57,456 nucleotides of DNA, from contig SCFE01000067.1 of assembly GCA_004352715.1 (NCBI GenBank), positions 1,794,359 through 1,851,814 of the forward strand. The letters run 5' to 3'. The translations under genes and the position numbers were made by a program. Below the pieces are notes generated by a model that saw only the letters and a list, made by a program, of their open reading frames with translations, had not been told where the DNA came from and made no database searches. Below, piece by piece: positions 25,501 through 35,559 of this stretch; position 1 is the first letter of the stretch; the number at the start of each line of letters is the position of its first letter. The stretch is from Hofstenia miamia. Lineage: Eukaryota > Xenacoelomorpha > Acoela.

Positions 25501-27714
25501 CTTACCATAATTTGTAATGGGTGCGGAATGGGTGTAGAAAATGTCCAAAAGCTTCTTCTCCAGGGCACATAAACAACTTTCGAAATTGACATTCTTCAAG
25601 ATTTGAGGGAAATATACTGCGTCAAAGGTTGTAACAGCTGTTATCCTCAATTATATAATAAATGGTAAAATCAAATGTACAATTCGGCTGATATTGTTTC
25701 TATTGTTAACTGGCCTTTATTTGTTTGCATAGTACAATATATATGATATATACACTATTTACAAATGTATACTACACAATATATGTTAAAGTACAACTAC
25801 AAACTAGGCTACAAGCTACAAATAAAAAATTATTGATACAAATATTCCTAAAATAATGCAACTAATTCATATTAAAAACGTAGTAAAACCTCAAAAACCT
25901 GTTTCAAAAGTAGATTTCATTGAAAGCAATTCACGAATTACTCAAGAGGTGAAGCGAAATCACAACACAAGAGGATCCAAGATCTGATGCTGTCATGTCT
26001 CTTATACACATCTAAAATTGGGAATTTATGGATGTTAACACGATATTAAAGGTTTGCAACAATCTATTTACATCAATATTGGAGATTGCTTACTCTTGAG
26101 TGGTACATCTCAATATTGGCTCTTCGACTCTAGATTAAGAAAATATACTTGTCGCTCAGGATTGACCTTTGCTCAGTAAACAATCCAATTGCTATTTTTT
26201 CTCAAAAATTTTCTTTTTGACACGATCATTTTGCTTAGATCCTTGTTCAGATCTGGGAGCATACCTGCAAAAAAATCAGAAAAAGCTATTAAAAATCTGT
26301 AGAGTAATTATTTTTTGAAATTTCTAAAATCGTAAAAAATTATTTTGAGAAAATCGGGTTATTATAAAAGGATATCAACTACTACAAAAACTTTATGACT
26401 GGTTTTTCTGGTAGCCAAAAGATATTTCTATGTTAAGCTATTATTCAATTAAGTTGTTTTATTGTATCTATTTGTGGTATAATGAGTGGAAAACACAAAG
26501 GGTACCTTTGCAGCTATTTCTCGTTGCTAGACAAAATGTGTTGAATTCGTCTTACAAAATTTACTGAATATAGATATTGGTTTTCGAAATTTGGACTTTG
26601 ATTAAGAGGGTAACACCTTAAATAAAACTCAAAAAGTCACAATAGCAGGCACTGCTATTTATTTTATATTTAAGGCTCATATTTTGGAAGGAAATGTTAG
26701 AGTTCTTGAAAAAAGATGTGCGCATTGACTTTTAATGTGGTAACCATAAATGCATTTTTATCATAGTAAAACAGGTCTTTAGCTTTTGTAAAAACTTGAT
26801 GAATTCAAAATAAAACAATTGACTAACATTTATGCATTAAATTTCGACCAAAAATGTAAAGAAATGACAATCAAAATGTCACTTTTTTGACAATTTCTAT
26901 TATCTGAATTAGAGATGCTTATCAAGGTTTTACATTAGCCGAAAAAATTTAAAAATTTAAAACCGCGCGCGCACACACCCCATATCTTTTACTAAGATTT
27001 GCAGGAATAACACAGCATTGCATTTAATATAATGGAGAGAATGATACAGCACGTGCAAAAAACAAACACAATTGAAAAAGGATGCTACATTTGTTTCCCA
27101 ATGCAGCACATGTCCTAAACAATGCGACCTTTCACAACTATCATGCATAATACAATAAATAAAGGTCTCCAACTATATTCTGCAATAAGTAGAAAAAATG
27201 TGGAAAACGAGATAAAAATAATCTATCATCTAAACCCGGATAGCGCATACAGGTACAGGTTATCTGATATATACAGGCGCTACGTCTTATTTTGAAACAA
27301 GCCTGGACCCTACGCTGGTTATTTTTTCAAATTTTGTTATTAGAAATGGCTTAAGCATGTAGTTTACAGACACTGACAAAAAATCTGGCCAAAATCGGAC
27401 ATATTCCGGCTGAAATCGGCATTTTTGACATGGCCAGAACCACATCTAATTTTTACTAAGTAAAACTGCTAACATCAACCTGAAAATAATATCAGGTTAG
27501 TTTAAAACAACATTTATATTTGTTGAAATGGCCAATAAATCCAATTTTTTCATTTTTATCATTTTATTGAGAAATGCTCCCCTTGAGCCAAATTTGGTTT
27601 GTGGGTGGCTATTAAATGAACCCTAAAGCTATCAAGCATACTCAATTTGTGATTTTTGATATTAACCGGCCGCACTGCTCGCTGGCGCTAAGTATAGGGC
27701 GCTAGTACTTAGCG

Positions 27715-27753
<39 letters not shown>

Positions 27754-29485
27754 CTATATCTATTGCTATTAAATCTTCAACATCTATAATTTCTTCTTGA
27801 CTGATTGCTACAATAGGAACTGAATATGAGGCGTTGGATTAATGAAGGAATTCTGTTAATTATCAATCTCATACATGTTCACTGATGATGTTCACTGTAA
27901 CTTTCAAGATAACATTTGTTTACAAAAATATTATACACAGAGAGATGTTTGTCAGAACAAATGCTAATGCCAAATAAAATGTATATTTGCACAATAATAG
28001 CTAGCAACGCTCTGTTTAAGAACAAGAATTCAAAATCAATGCGATTAAATTTTTAGTTTTTACAACAGCAGGGATGAGGTTTCAGAGACAACCATATGAA
28101 AAAAATTAGGAGATATTCAATCGCTATAGCGTTAAAAGATGGATTGTTATTAAATTATTTAATGTTATCAATGCAGATAGTAGAAGAAAACACTAAATTA
28201 CATCGACACACAGTCAAAACAGTAGGGATTACCAAATCTAACTTTTACGGGAATAATTTTTGCTAAACCAAATCATTAAAATAATGAATTACCAAAACTA
28301 TCATTTCTATTTATATATTATCTTATTAATTGTGTTCTTATTCAAATCAAGGCAATCTACAAAGAGGTTGAAAGGAAGGGAAAAACAGTTCGCCATATTA
28401 TTTCCATTGAAAAACATGTTTTACATCCATGATGTGTTAAAATATTAATCGTATGTGAGAAATTAACTTAATAAATGACATTGCGTTATTAGTGTAAATT
28501 TGTTTCACATTCACATTATTTGTTGTCTATAGCATTGTATAACAGCTCTAATCCATCTAGAGTATTAGTGACATGAACAAAATTAAAACTAAGTTACATT
28601 ATGAGACAATTTCAACAAGTCACTTGTTAAAGTAAAATGGCCGCTCTCGGAATTTCAGAAAGTCGAGTTGGAAATAATGTGGCCACTCCCCCACGTTTCT
28701 CGGAAAAAACCACATGCCTCTACCTATGAGATGTTCCCGTTGCTCATGGAGTTTATTGACCATCAAAAATGAATAAATCAATAAATGAATCAAATCATCA
28801 AAGCCGTCACTTAAAATTCAAAGCAATCACTCCTTGTTACCTTATGAGAAATTTAAAAAATTTCCTCACTTTTTTGTAAAAATAGTCGAATTGATAAACT
28901 AAAATCCTAGAAAAATCAGTTCTCTACTTATAAGCTGTTTTAGCCCGCCACCCCAAATGTTTGTAGCTGGCTACGTCCCTGGAAGTTTACCAATTCTGCA
29001 CTACTGACACAAAGTCATTAAAAATAGGCATAAAATGTAGGATTTTACAATACTTTTCCCTTAAGCAAGCATTCACAGCAAGTCAATTTGTGCAAAAAAC
29101 GATACTTTTATGCACAAAGAAATGTACGCTCAGGAATTTGAAACTCTTCCTAGAATTTGGTTAATTATATTGCATTTCTTTTGTACCCTTATAGCAATAT
29201 AAAAATGTAAATAAATTGTTCAATATATAATAGGCAATTTATGAAAAATGTTAATTTCGTAAGCACAAATCCTGCCCTTTGTGTTGACTACAAAACAAAA
29301 TTGACAGACACTATGTGGTGAAATAGCACAATTGTGGAATTCAGTGTGGTTGCAACGCAGCAATTTAGAAATTAAATGAAAATATCATTCTAGCATAACT
29401 TCTGTTGTCATGCTCCAAAAGTTAAGCAGAATCACTTACCGAGAAGACGCGAGGAAAACCGCCGCATCATGGAGGAGAATGGCAT
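19122..29485 (-). CDS. TBC1D16-like: TBC1D16-like Rab GTPase-activating protein gene, partial
   Basis: This is a split gene on the minus strand. The exon at 19122-19303 encodes a stretch close to vertebrate TBC1D16 just before its TBC domain: the MRSxRxFF motif, then CGQLVIAS, HYKILHFHSGGLDKL and a W near the end. TBC1D16 proteins stimulate GTP hydrolysis by Rab GTPases in membrane traffic. Reading upstream, six more exons join with matching splice phase (29440-29485, 25506-25637, 22077-22292, 21951-22027, 21728-21797, 21529-21690); every intron begins GT and ends AG. Introns are 3802, 3213, 49, 153, 37 and 2225 bases. Together the exons give about 289 codons without a stop. The middle is low-complexity, rich in Ser, Asn and Pro, as in this family's linker. 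The catalytic domain with its Arg and Gln fingers was not seen downstream; it may lie in a gap, outside the window or be lost. The N-terminal exons are the least certain. Confidence 0.75.
19434..19956 (+). mobile_element. Tc1/mariner deletion derivative inside an intron
   Basis: This is a 523-base element with terminal repeats: CTCAAGTAAAAAAGTGGCC near 19435, and GGCCACTTTTTTTTACTTGAG at the right end, which is its inverted form with two extra A/T. TA dinucleotides flank both ends (19432-19433 and 19957-19958), the Tc1/mariner target. Inside is only the last third of a transposase. It lies in the 2225-base intron before the conserved TBC1D16-like exon. Confidence 0.85.
19485..19845 (+). pseudogene. 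Tc1 transposase C-terminal part, frameshifted
   Basis: Across three frames one reads KYCQILEEFAYIPIH, then ILEDGATPHTS with the second catalytic Asp and its His, then WQPNSPDLVPIENVWQIMK with the PDLNPIE-type motif that carries the third acidic residue. A further frame gives NLKELKNYIVESQHQITQEV to the stop after GKLVK. The order and spacing match the end of a Tc1 transposase. The DNA-binding part and first Asp are deleted. Frame changes near 19550 and 19690 show that it is inactive. Confidence 0.8.
21529..21690 (-). CDS. TBC1D16-like gene, exon before the conserved block
   Basis: This 162-base exon finishes the split Gly codon and encodes an Asn/Ser-rich stretch, then YPWTQVRYSTGLAEGKSN and SCSFSADL. 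The end corresponds in position to the segment just before the MRS motif in TBC1D16. It ends in phase 1 at TTTAA then GTAAGATT, matching the two-base start of the exon at 19303, so the joined codon is AGT (Ser). If instead it were spliced to a site only 50 bases on, a short tail and stop would follow; the phase would also fit, but the homology favours the distant exon. Confidence 0.75.
   Translation of the reverse strand, partial: VLEMEIINDPTTKSILCHQSSTNHIPGPKSATQPVWLKENPIVIFSHVHSVQI
21728..21797 (-). CDS. TBC1D16-like gene, 70-base exon
   Basis: Starts after a GATTTAG acceptor in phase 0, encodes ALLKDINAFCLTQTPSAQEP plus three residues, and ends in phase 1 at AAATG then GTAAACTTTT. The intron that follows is only 37 bases (21691-21727), with a clear T/A-rich stretch and TTTATAG acceptor. 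Confidence 0.75.
21951..22027 (-). CDS. TBC1D16-like gene, acidic/basic short exon
   Basis: A 77-base exon completing a split Asp codon and then encoding SSSSSDNEEIRIQREEKK and a short charged tail ending LQ. It ends in phase 0 at CTTCAG then GTTCTTAA, a weaker donor. The serine run followed by acidic residues resembles casein-kinase-type sites, and the charged part could be helical. It is joined upstream across a 49-base intron (GTATAT...TTTAG). Confidence 0.8.
22077..22292 (-). CDS. TBC1D16-like gene, exon with Ser/Pro-rich linker
   Basis: This exon has 216 bases, an acceptor TTTTTAAG and donor GCAG then GTATATTT. The frame includes FTNTQPSSPNSFLQRV, GMFESIKGVFSNPGSR and RPESPVENIA, then TVRRISRA. 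It looks like a disordered linker with SP/RxxS sites that could be phosphorylated (inference). The exon is distinctly GC-richer than its introns and ends in phase 1, continuing into the next exon after a 49-base intron. Confidence 0.8.
22436..22526. repeat. ATC then AAC trinucleotide repeat
   Basis: A compound microsatellite: eight or so TCA units followed by about fifteen CAA units, in the intron between the exons ending 22292 and 25506. It is not coding. Confidence 0.95.
24127..24345 (-). pseudogene. Tc1/mariner transposase helix-turn-helix remnant
   Basis: On the minus strand one frame reads RSIQKPLKKSGYKKESQKDM, closely parallel to RTVQRALKKSGYRKKKAKPV in the element at 7091-7590, the end of the second helix-turn-helix of Tc1-like transposases. 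A stop follows at once and the surrounding frames are broken. The remnant lies in the large TBC1D16-like intron. No terminal repeats were found. Confidence 0.5.
24622..25036. mobile_element. piggyBac-type MITE with TTAA duplication
   Basis: Ends are CCCATTAAAGCC and its inverse GGCTTTAATGGG, each bounded by TTAA (24618-24621 and 25037-25040), the piggyBac signature. The element is 415 bases long, has no coding frame and contains one N (24723). Just inside the left end is an 18-base perfect palindrome, CGTATGAAATTTCATACG (24637-24654), and a near copy (AGCGTATGAATTTTTATACG) stands at 24886-24907. Confidence 0.9.
25506..25637 (-). CDS. TBC1D16-like gene, second exon
   Basis: This exon has 132 bases between an ACAG acceptor and a strong donor (G then GTAAGAAAA). 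It begins with two bases of a split codon and ends with one, fitting both neighbours. It encodes 43 full codons with normal protein composition, including VYFPQILKNVNFESC and ALEKKLLDIFY. I did not recognise a domain. Real-exon status is supported by the splice sites and composition; membership in this gene rests on phase and order only. Confidence 0.65.
25996..26013. other. Exact match to 18 bases of the Tn5/Nextera mosaic end
   Basis: TGTCTCTTATACACATCT is present, lacking only the first C of the 19-base mosaic end used in tagmentation libraries. In 57 kb a chance match of this length is very unlikely, so this is probably leftover adapter at a chimeric join. Confidence 0.75.
26173..26264 (-). 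CDS. Possible alternative terminal exon
   Basis: A very good acceptor (T-rich then GCAG, exon starting at 26264) opens a stretch that is in phase with the first exon. It would add about 30 residues beginning MLPDLNKDLSK, then a TGA at 26173-26175. Read in another phase the same exon gives YAPRSEQGSK and a lysine-rich end at TAG. Either could be an alternative last exon or a cryptic site. It lies 160 bases from the mosaic-end match at 25996-26013, so the local assembly needs care. Confidence 0.3.
27717..27751. repeat. TA microsatellite
   Basis: Uninterrupted TA repeat next to a GC-rich inverted pair (AGCGCC / GGCGCT) at 27683-27716. Confidence 0.95.
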
Positions 29486-29498
29486 GATGACCAATTAA
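29440..29498 (-). CDS. TBC1D16-like gene, candidate first coding exon
   Basis: A start ATG at 29485 opens a short stretch reading MPFSSMMRRFSSRLL, followed by a strong donor, G then GTAAGTGATT, leaving phase 1. The Met/Arg/Ser-rich start recalls the N-terminus of vertebrate TBC1D16 (an LLRRASSK segment). A possible acceptor, CTTGCAG, lies just upstream, giving 13 bases of 5' untranslated sequence and an upstream non-coding exon that I cannot place. GC content rises above the surroundings, as expected for an exon. The phase fits both the exon at 25506-25637 and an alternative end exon at 26173-26264. Confidence 0.55.
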
Positions 29499-30250
29499 CT
29501 GCAAGTACCAAGAATGGCGCTCAAACAACTCTAAAACAAAGAGAATTTCCTTTAAACTTCATTAATTGATACCTATTAAGTAAACGGTACAGTAGAAATA
29601 TAATTGGTGTGGGTTCCCAAGAATTGGCAATATTGTTTATAGATTTGAATGTTGGCTAGATATCGTCAAAAGAAATGATTAAAGTTAAGATTCAACAGAC
29701 ATTATCGTAAAACTCGTTAAGTGATACCAATTTTTTAATAAGAAAAATGGTTTAACTTCTTTGCATTCATTTAAAATACCTGAGCTTTACATGAGAAAGA
29801 GTGCAAAGCAAATGTTTTAGATTTCTTTGTTTGGCTGTAATTCCATAATACGAGCTTGCCATTTTGCGATTTCCCCAAGTAAAATTTAGAGAGGTTTTAT
29901 GCTAAAGGCAAGAGTATATGTATTTACAATAAGTATAAACAAACTTACATTATAACATTTATAATGAAGAATTCTATTTAAAACATTCTACCAAAACTAC
30001 TATTCCCACATGCCATTGATCATTGTTTGCACGCACACTTTTTGGTAAATATATATTTTCCTAGAGATACACATCACAAGTTTCTTTCTACAGGTAAGAA
30101 TTTTGGGAATTACCCATACTGTGTTTATTGATGGCATCAAGTAGGAATTGCCCAGCTGTTAGATAGTTTAAATAACTCTACATGAATCAAAGTAACAGAA
30201 GACTGTCTGAATTGAGCAAGACACTGAACAACAAATTTAAGAAAAAAAAT

Positions 30251-30900
30251 TACTGGAAATATGTAAAGTGATTTAGACTAATTTGGGTACTCTGATTTCA
30301 AAAATCATAAACGTTTTGCTGTATCACGTCAGGATTTTCAGTAACAGAAATATTCCCATTGCCTAGAAATTAGCATTTCAATGAAATTTTATAAAATCAT
30401 TTATTCATTTATTTCATCATGAATGCTTCAAAATTATAGAAATTACAGAAAAACTCCACTAGAATATAATTAGAAATGCTTTAGGCATTTTATAAAATTT
30501 TATTGAAATCCTAACTTCTAGGCAATGGGAATATTTCTGTTACTGAAAATCCTGACGTGATACAGCAAAACGGTTATGATTTTTGAAATCAGCATACCCA
30601 AATTAGTCTAAACCACNGGATTTTCAGTAACAGAAATATTCCCATTGCCTAGAAGTTAGGATTTCAATGAAATTTTATAAAATCATTTATTCATTTATTT
30701 CATCATGAATGCTTCAAAATTATAGAAATTACAGAAAAACTCCACTAGAATATAATTAGAAATGCTTTAGGCATTTTATAAAATTTTGGCAATGGGAATA
30801 TTTCTGTTACTGAAAATCCTGACGTGATACAGCAAAACGGTTATGATTTTTGAAATCAGCATACCCAAATTAGTCTAAACCACTTTACATACTCCCAGTA
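30251..30900. mobile_element. Foldback MITE with inverted repeats over 115 bases
   Basis: The left arm (30251 to about 30370) and the right arm (about 30786-30900, inverted) match over more than 115 bases, both starting TACTGG and containing the shared GTTTTGCTGTATCACGTCAG. Eight bases, AAAAAAAT, flank both sides (30243-30250 and 30901-30908), consistent with hAT or Mutator-like insertion, though low complexity weakens this. An N at 30617 separates two overlapping copies of the interior (30353-30616 and 30618-30881), so the real element is probably under 400 bases. No coding frame. Confidence 0.75.
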
Positions 30901-32904
30901 AAAAAAATTGATGATCAGTGAGAATTGAACTGAATTCAGCGTCATCAAGTTGTACGTAACAGTCAATGCATTTATTTAAGGAATGACCAAAACTACAAAC
31001 ATAAAAGATATGAAAGAAATATGATCCTGAGAACCAATAAATATTCGGTAATAATGTATTTTGAAATTAGAATCGTGTATTAGCATTTTATGAATAGAAT
31101 TCAGTAAAATTCGTATGGCTGCAGGATTGTCTATCCTTGAAAGAAATGTTCTCAATTTCACAGTTGAAAAGTTTATTTGAATCCAAATAAAAGAAAACAG
31201 TAACATTTCTGAAGATTGTGTGAATAAACACCCTACATAAAATTCCAAAAAGCATAGAAGATATATTCTAAAATCCTATTGCCTAAAAATATAATTGTAT
31301 ATGTCCTTCGATTTCATCTTTTATCGGTGCAATAATTTGATTCAATAGCAGAGATGTCGCAATATTTTTTCAAAAAATTAATCAGCTCTCAAAAATTCAT
31401 TTTCGGAAGGCAATTTCAGAAAATTTTTGGCTAGTAGTGATTAAATGCTGAGAAATTACCAAACCCATAAAAGTTAATAAACATTTTCAACTTGAATTTT
31501 GAAAAACGCAAATCTATTGGCATAAGTGTAGATATGCGGGTTTTAGGAATAACCAAATTCTTGAATTGTACAAACGATTAGTTGGCTAAATGAAATTTAA
31601 TCGATTAATTTAATGGTAGTCGATTAATTGCAGTACTTAATTCTTTGCTAATAAATTTACCAGGAGTTACAAATGAATCAGCCCGATCCGCGGGTCAAAC
31701 TAAGCAAAGATCGAGTGGGTCATGTATCAGACGTTGGAAAATTAACAATTAAAATGTACATCAACAATCCAAACATGACATTCTGCAAAATTACAATGTA
31801 AATTACATAAAATTCATATGCAATAAAGATTAAAAATTTAGATACCGGTACATTCATAATATATGTATCCACAAATATTTGTGACCAAATTTTGCTCTTA
31901 CGGCCCGTGCGTCAAACGTTCTGACTGGGCAGCAACTCTGGATTTACCAATTAATAATTTAATATCTGTTAAAAAATTAGTTTAAGCAATTCGAAAGTGT
32001 TTTGCTAATTTGTCTAACAAATTCAATGACCCAGCAGTTAGCCTTAGTTGAAAGCAGTATCTTAATCTAATCCACACTAAGAAATTTAATACATGATAAA
32101 ATATTATTTATCTCTCTTATAAAAAATATGATATAAACGAGAAGCATTAAAAATAATTAAAGTTTATGCGAAGGGACAATAAAATTGTGAAAACAGTGCG
32201 GCAATAAGAATATCTGTGTTCAACAAAGTGCAATGTAAAAAAGGAAATTAAAATGGCAACACCAATTTAAGTAAATAACCGTCAGAAAACTTTGTAATCA
32301 AACGAATAGACGACAAATAACTTCAAAGGGCTGTGTATGAATAAAGAAATCAGAGAAACAAATTCGTAGAATCATTATGACCTTTACAATCATTGTAATT
32401 GTCTAATACGCGCTAACAAATATTCCAACTTTAAAAACCGTTCCTATTGAAATAAATTACTTTCTGTTCAAGAACTTACGGAGTAGCAAACGTATTGAAT
32501 TCCAAATTAACATGTACATTTATGTAAAAATTCAATAAGTGAAGATGATTGCAGGATTTTAAACATATTATTTTAGTCTTCCTTATAATTCATACGTAAA
32601 ATTTATATCCATACACTAGTGCCTGTCGATTTATCGAAACTCGATTTATGTTTAAAAAATTGATATTCTTTACAATTTTTAATTCGTTTAGTTCTAAAAG
32701 GAAATTGTTCAAAAACTAAATATTTTGTAAAATTGGCATCAAACGATGAGAACAGTGGGCGGATACGCTGTCCTTTTTAAAGTAAAAATTAATAAAGGAA
32801 AAGCCTTTTTAGGCAGCTGCCATGCCAAGGAATGGGTTAGAATGAAAAAATGATAAAAATTTGGATTTTACTCAGAAATTGTTCAAATATCGAATGATTG
32901 GGAT

Positions 32905-33402
32905 CAGCGATGAGTGCGGTGCGGTATACCGCGGTAGCGATTCACGTAATTGCGGTGGTTAGGGGTAGAATTAAAACAACTTACCTTCCGGTGATATAAA
33001 AGTTATACAGATAACGTGTTTTGTGTTAGGATTTAAAATCCTTTTTTCTAGGAAAACAGTTTCAGAAGCAAAACTAAGAGATTTCACATACAAAATATTA
33101 AAAGTAATTTTTACATATTTAATGGAAAATTTTATACTACCCTAAAAAATTGAACGAAGTGATAAAATACCTAAGGGAATTGTCTTTAAGCTTTTCTACG
33201 AATGATACATAACCCTAAAAACAATTCAGAAATATTTGTTTTCTTACGAAGATAAAAATGGCTATTGATGCGGTATACCGCGGTAAAATGTCATTTATTG
33301 CGGTGGTTTGCGGTAAAAAAACGGACATTGTGGTAGTTAGCGGTAAACTTTTTTCTCTGCGATGGAAATTATTTCATAAAAACTGTACCGCGCTCATCTC
33401 TA
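32905..33402. mobile_element. hAT-like MITE with GCGGTATACCGC palindromes
   Basis: The left end starts CAGCGATGAGTGCGGT and the right end, inverted, TAGAGATGAGCGCGGT, matching in 13 of 16 positions, as hAT termini often look. The eight flanking bases match at only five positions, so the insertion is old or the limits are slightly off. The palindrome GCGGTATACCGC occurs near both ends (about 32919 and 33270), with further GCGGT repeats. No coding frame. Confidence 0.7.
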
Positions 33403-34467
33403 ATGGGGCCACTATTTTAAGATTTTAAGACATAAAATGAACTTATTCTAAAAAATATATGGAGTAGAATTGCTACAATATAGTGGTAAATACTGATTTC
33501 ACCGATCCCCATTACTGGTCTGGAACAAATTATAAAATTTGCAGAGATGCAACCGGATTATAAAAATATTGTATGTTGTGTATTTTGGAGATCTAACTGA
33601 AGTATTTAAAAGGAAATTGTCGAAATACAATATTAAAAGGGTAGTTGCTATGAAAAAGGCGTCGAAAAGAGATGCATAATTGACAAATGTACATAATTGC
33701 AAAAATTGCGAAGTAAAGTGGAAATATGCATCGAAGTATGAAACTTATCGAATACGGTAAAAGCTCATTAAAATTTGGACGAAATTAAAAATAATAGCAT
33801 TGCAATAAAGCTTCTACGTTTAAGGTCAATATTAAATATCTTCAACTCACAGTATACTTCAAGCCATGATACCTGACCATGTCATCTTTGACAAAGAAAT
33901 GAAGCTGCTACCTCGCTGTTGATCATCGAGAAAAAAGATGGCAGTTGATGAATTCTCCCGGTTTAACTCCCTTTTCACATCAGCAATAATATTTTAGTAC
34001 ATACATTCTTATATTAGATAGCATGCATGTTTTTTAACTTAAAGGTTCGAAAGGGTCATTTTGATCCAATATAATTGTTCCGATACACTTGGAATCTTCT
34101 GATAATAATAACAACAGTTTTAGAAATTGACAGTGAAGAGGTAAGTGAGTTTTTGTGTCTTCTTTTTTAAACATCAACCAGAATGTAAACGCATGATTTT
34201 TACTTTAAATATGCATTGTGATTACTAATTCAATGTAGTTTGAGAGCGCGTCTTTGACAACAAAACATGTAATTCATTTGCATTTTAGGATATTCACTCA
34301 ACTATTCATAGCAAACAGAACCATTATATATAGATATAGAAAGAAGATTTCATCTATAAACAATATAGAAATACTCTACTTGTATTGTGTTTCTTAGAGT
34401 GAGATCAATTTCAGAGTTAAAATTGATGTACAAAGCTTTTAAGGCCTATTGTTACCAAAAAAGAGTT

Positions 34468-35154
34468 GAAGACCACAGGGGAAAAGGGGCACATGTCACA
34501 CTTTAGCGATTTTGAGTAAATTGAATTTTAAGTTTTGAAAGTCAGCTGCTGCTAAGAAACTTGTGCTAGGTATATACTCTTACTATACACATATACCCTA
34601 TTTAGTTACATACATGTCAGTGTATTTTATTGATCATCCACATATATCTGTAGGGAATATTGTGAACATTTATACCCGGGGGTGTGTTGGACAAGTGCCT
34701 TTCTTCCCCTGAATATGATTGACTTCACAATAGCCTTGTTAAGTTAGACTACCTTAGTATTCAAAATAGCTTACACATAGAGAGTTCAATGACATAATAA
34801 CAAAATCAAAGGAAACTTTGGGCGCTTATCTAGANGTAGGCCCTGTATCGTCTGCCATTTTGAAGGACAAGGCAAATGTCATGTAAACATAAATGCCCAT
34901 TGGTCAAATTTGATCACGTGACCATGGTCACGTGACATATTGTGGACATGTGCCTTTCTTCCCCATGCTAACCTGGACTTGTGCCTTTTTTCCAAAGTAT
35001 ACCATTACTTTATAGTAAGATTACAGCCTGACGTAAGCCGTTTTTGACTCTATGCTATTATAGTATTAATATTTGATGTATGCTCTATGCCATCAGGGGC
35101 ATAACTATAAAAATCAGATTTTGTGACATGTGCCCCTTTTCCCCTGTGGTCTTC
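34468..35154. mobile_element. MITE with perfect 33-base inverted repeats
   Basis: The ends start GAAGACCACAGGGGAAAAGG and are identical in inverted orientation for 33 bases. AGTT flanks both sides (34464-34467 and 35155-35158), a four-base duplication. Inside, a motif close to GGACAAGTGCCTTTCTTCCCC occurs three times (34689, 34943 and 34976 areas). One N lies at 34835. There is no coding frame. Superfamily is uncertain; a four-base duplication occurs in Sola, Chapaev and Ginger-type elements. Confidence 0.85.
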
Positions 35155-35559
35155 AGTTATATTTCACGGTCTGAAACTATAAAAAGTCATCAAATCCTTG
35201 CTGTAATTGTCAAAAATATGTTTGAAAAGTGCATTGAGTAACATTTAAATGTAAGCCCTGTGCATAAAAATGCATAAAATTTGATTTATTTCAAATGCTT
35301 TTAATTTATCTTGAGCAAAAAAAATGAATTAATAAAAGGCATACACATTTCAAAAATTAACAACTTCTTGGCCAGATGTACAAGGGTTTACTATACAGTT
35401 CAATTAAAGAAGTTTTTCAAATTGAATTACGCTACACTAGAAAAATTAATTTCAAAAACTTTAATAGAATTCTAATTTCATAGTAAATCTCGATCTATTT
35501 CGTTGCTTTACAATCTATTTCCATTTTGTCTTTGTTGCGATCAATATTACCTTTAAATT

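Larger units (their letters stand above)
29510..34460. other. AT-rich DNA with small transposable elements, no gene seen
   Basis: Apart from the two elements listed separately (30251-30900 and 32905-33402), nothing recognisable was seen. Open frames are short and of AT-driven composition. This is upstream of the TBC1D16-like start and could hold its promoter and 5' exons, but no motif stands out. Confidence 0.5.

Noticed and set aside
28935-28985. GGCTACGTCCCTGG, resembling a common transposon end
   Set aside because: No matching opposite end was found.
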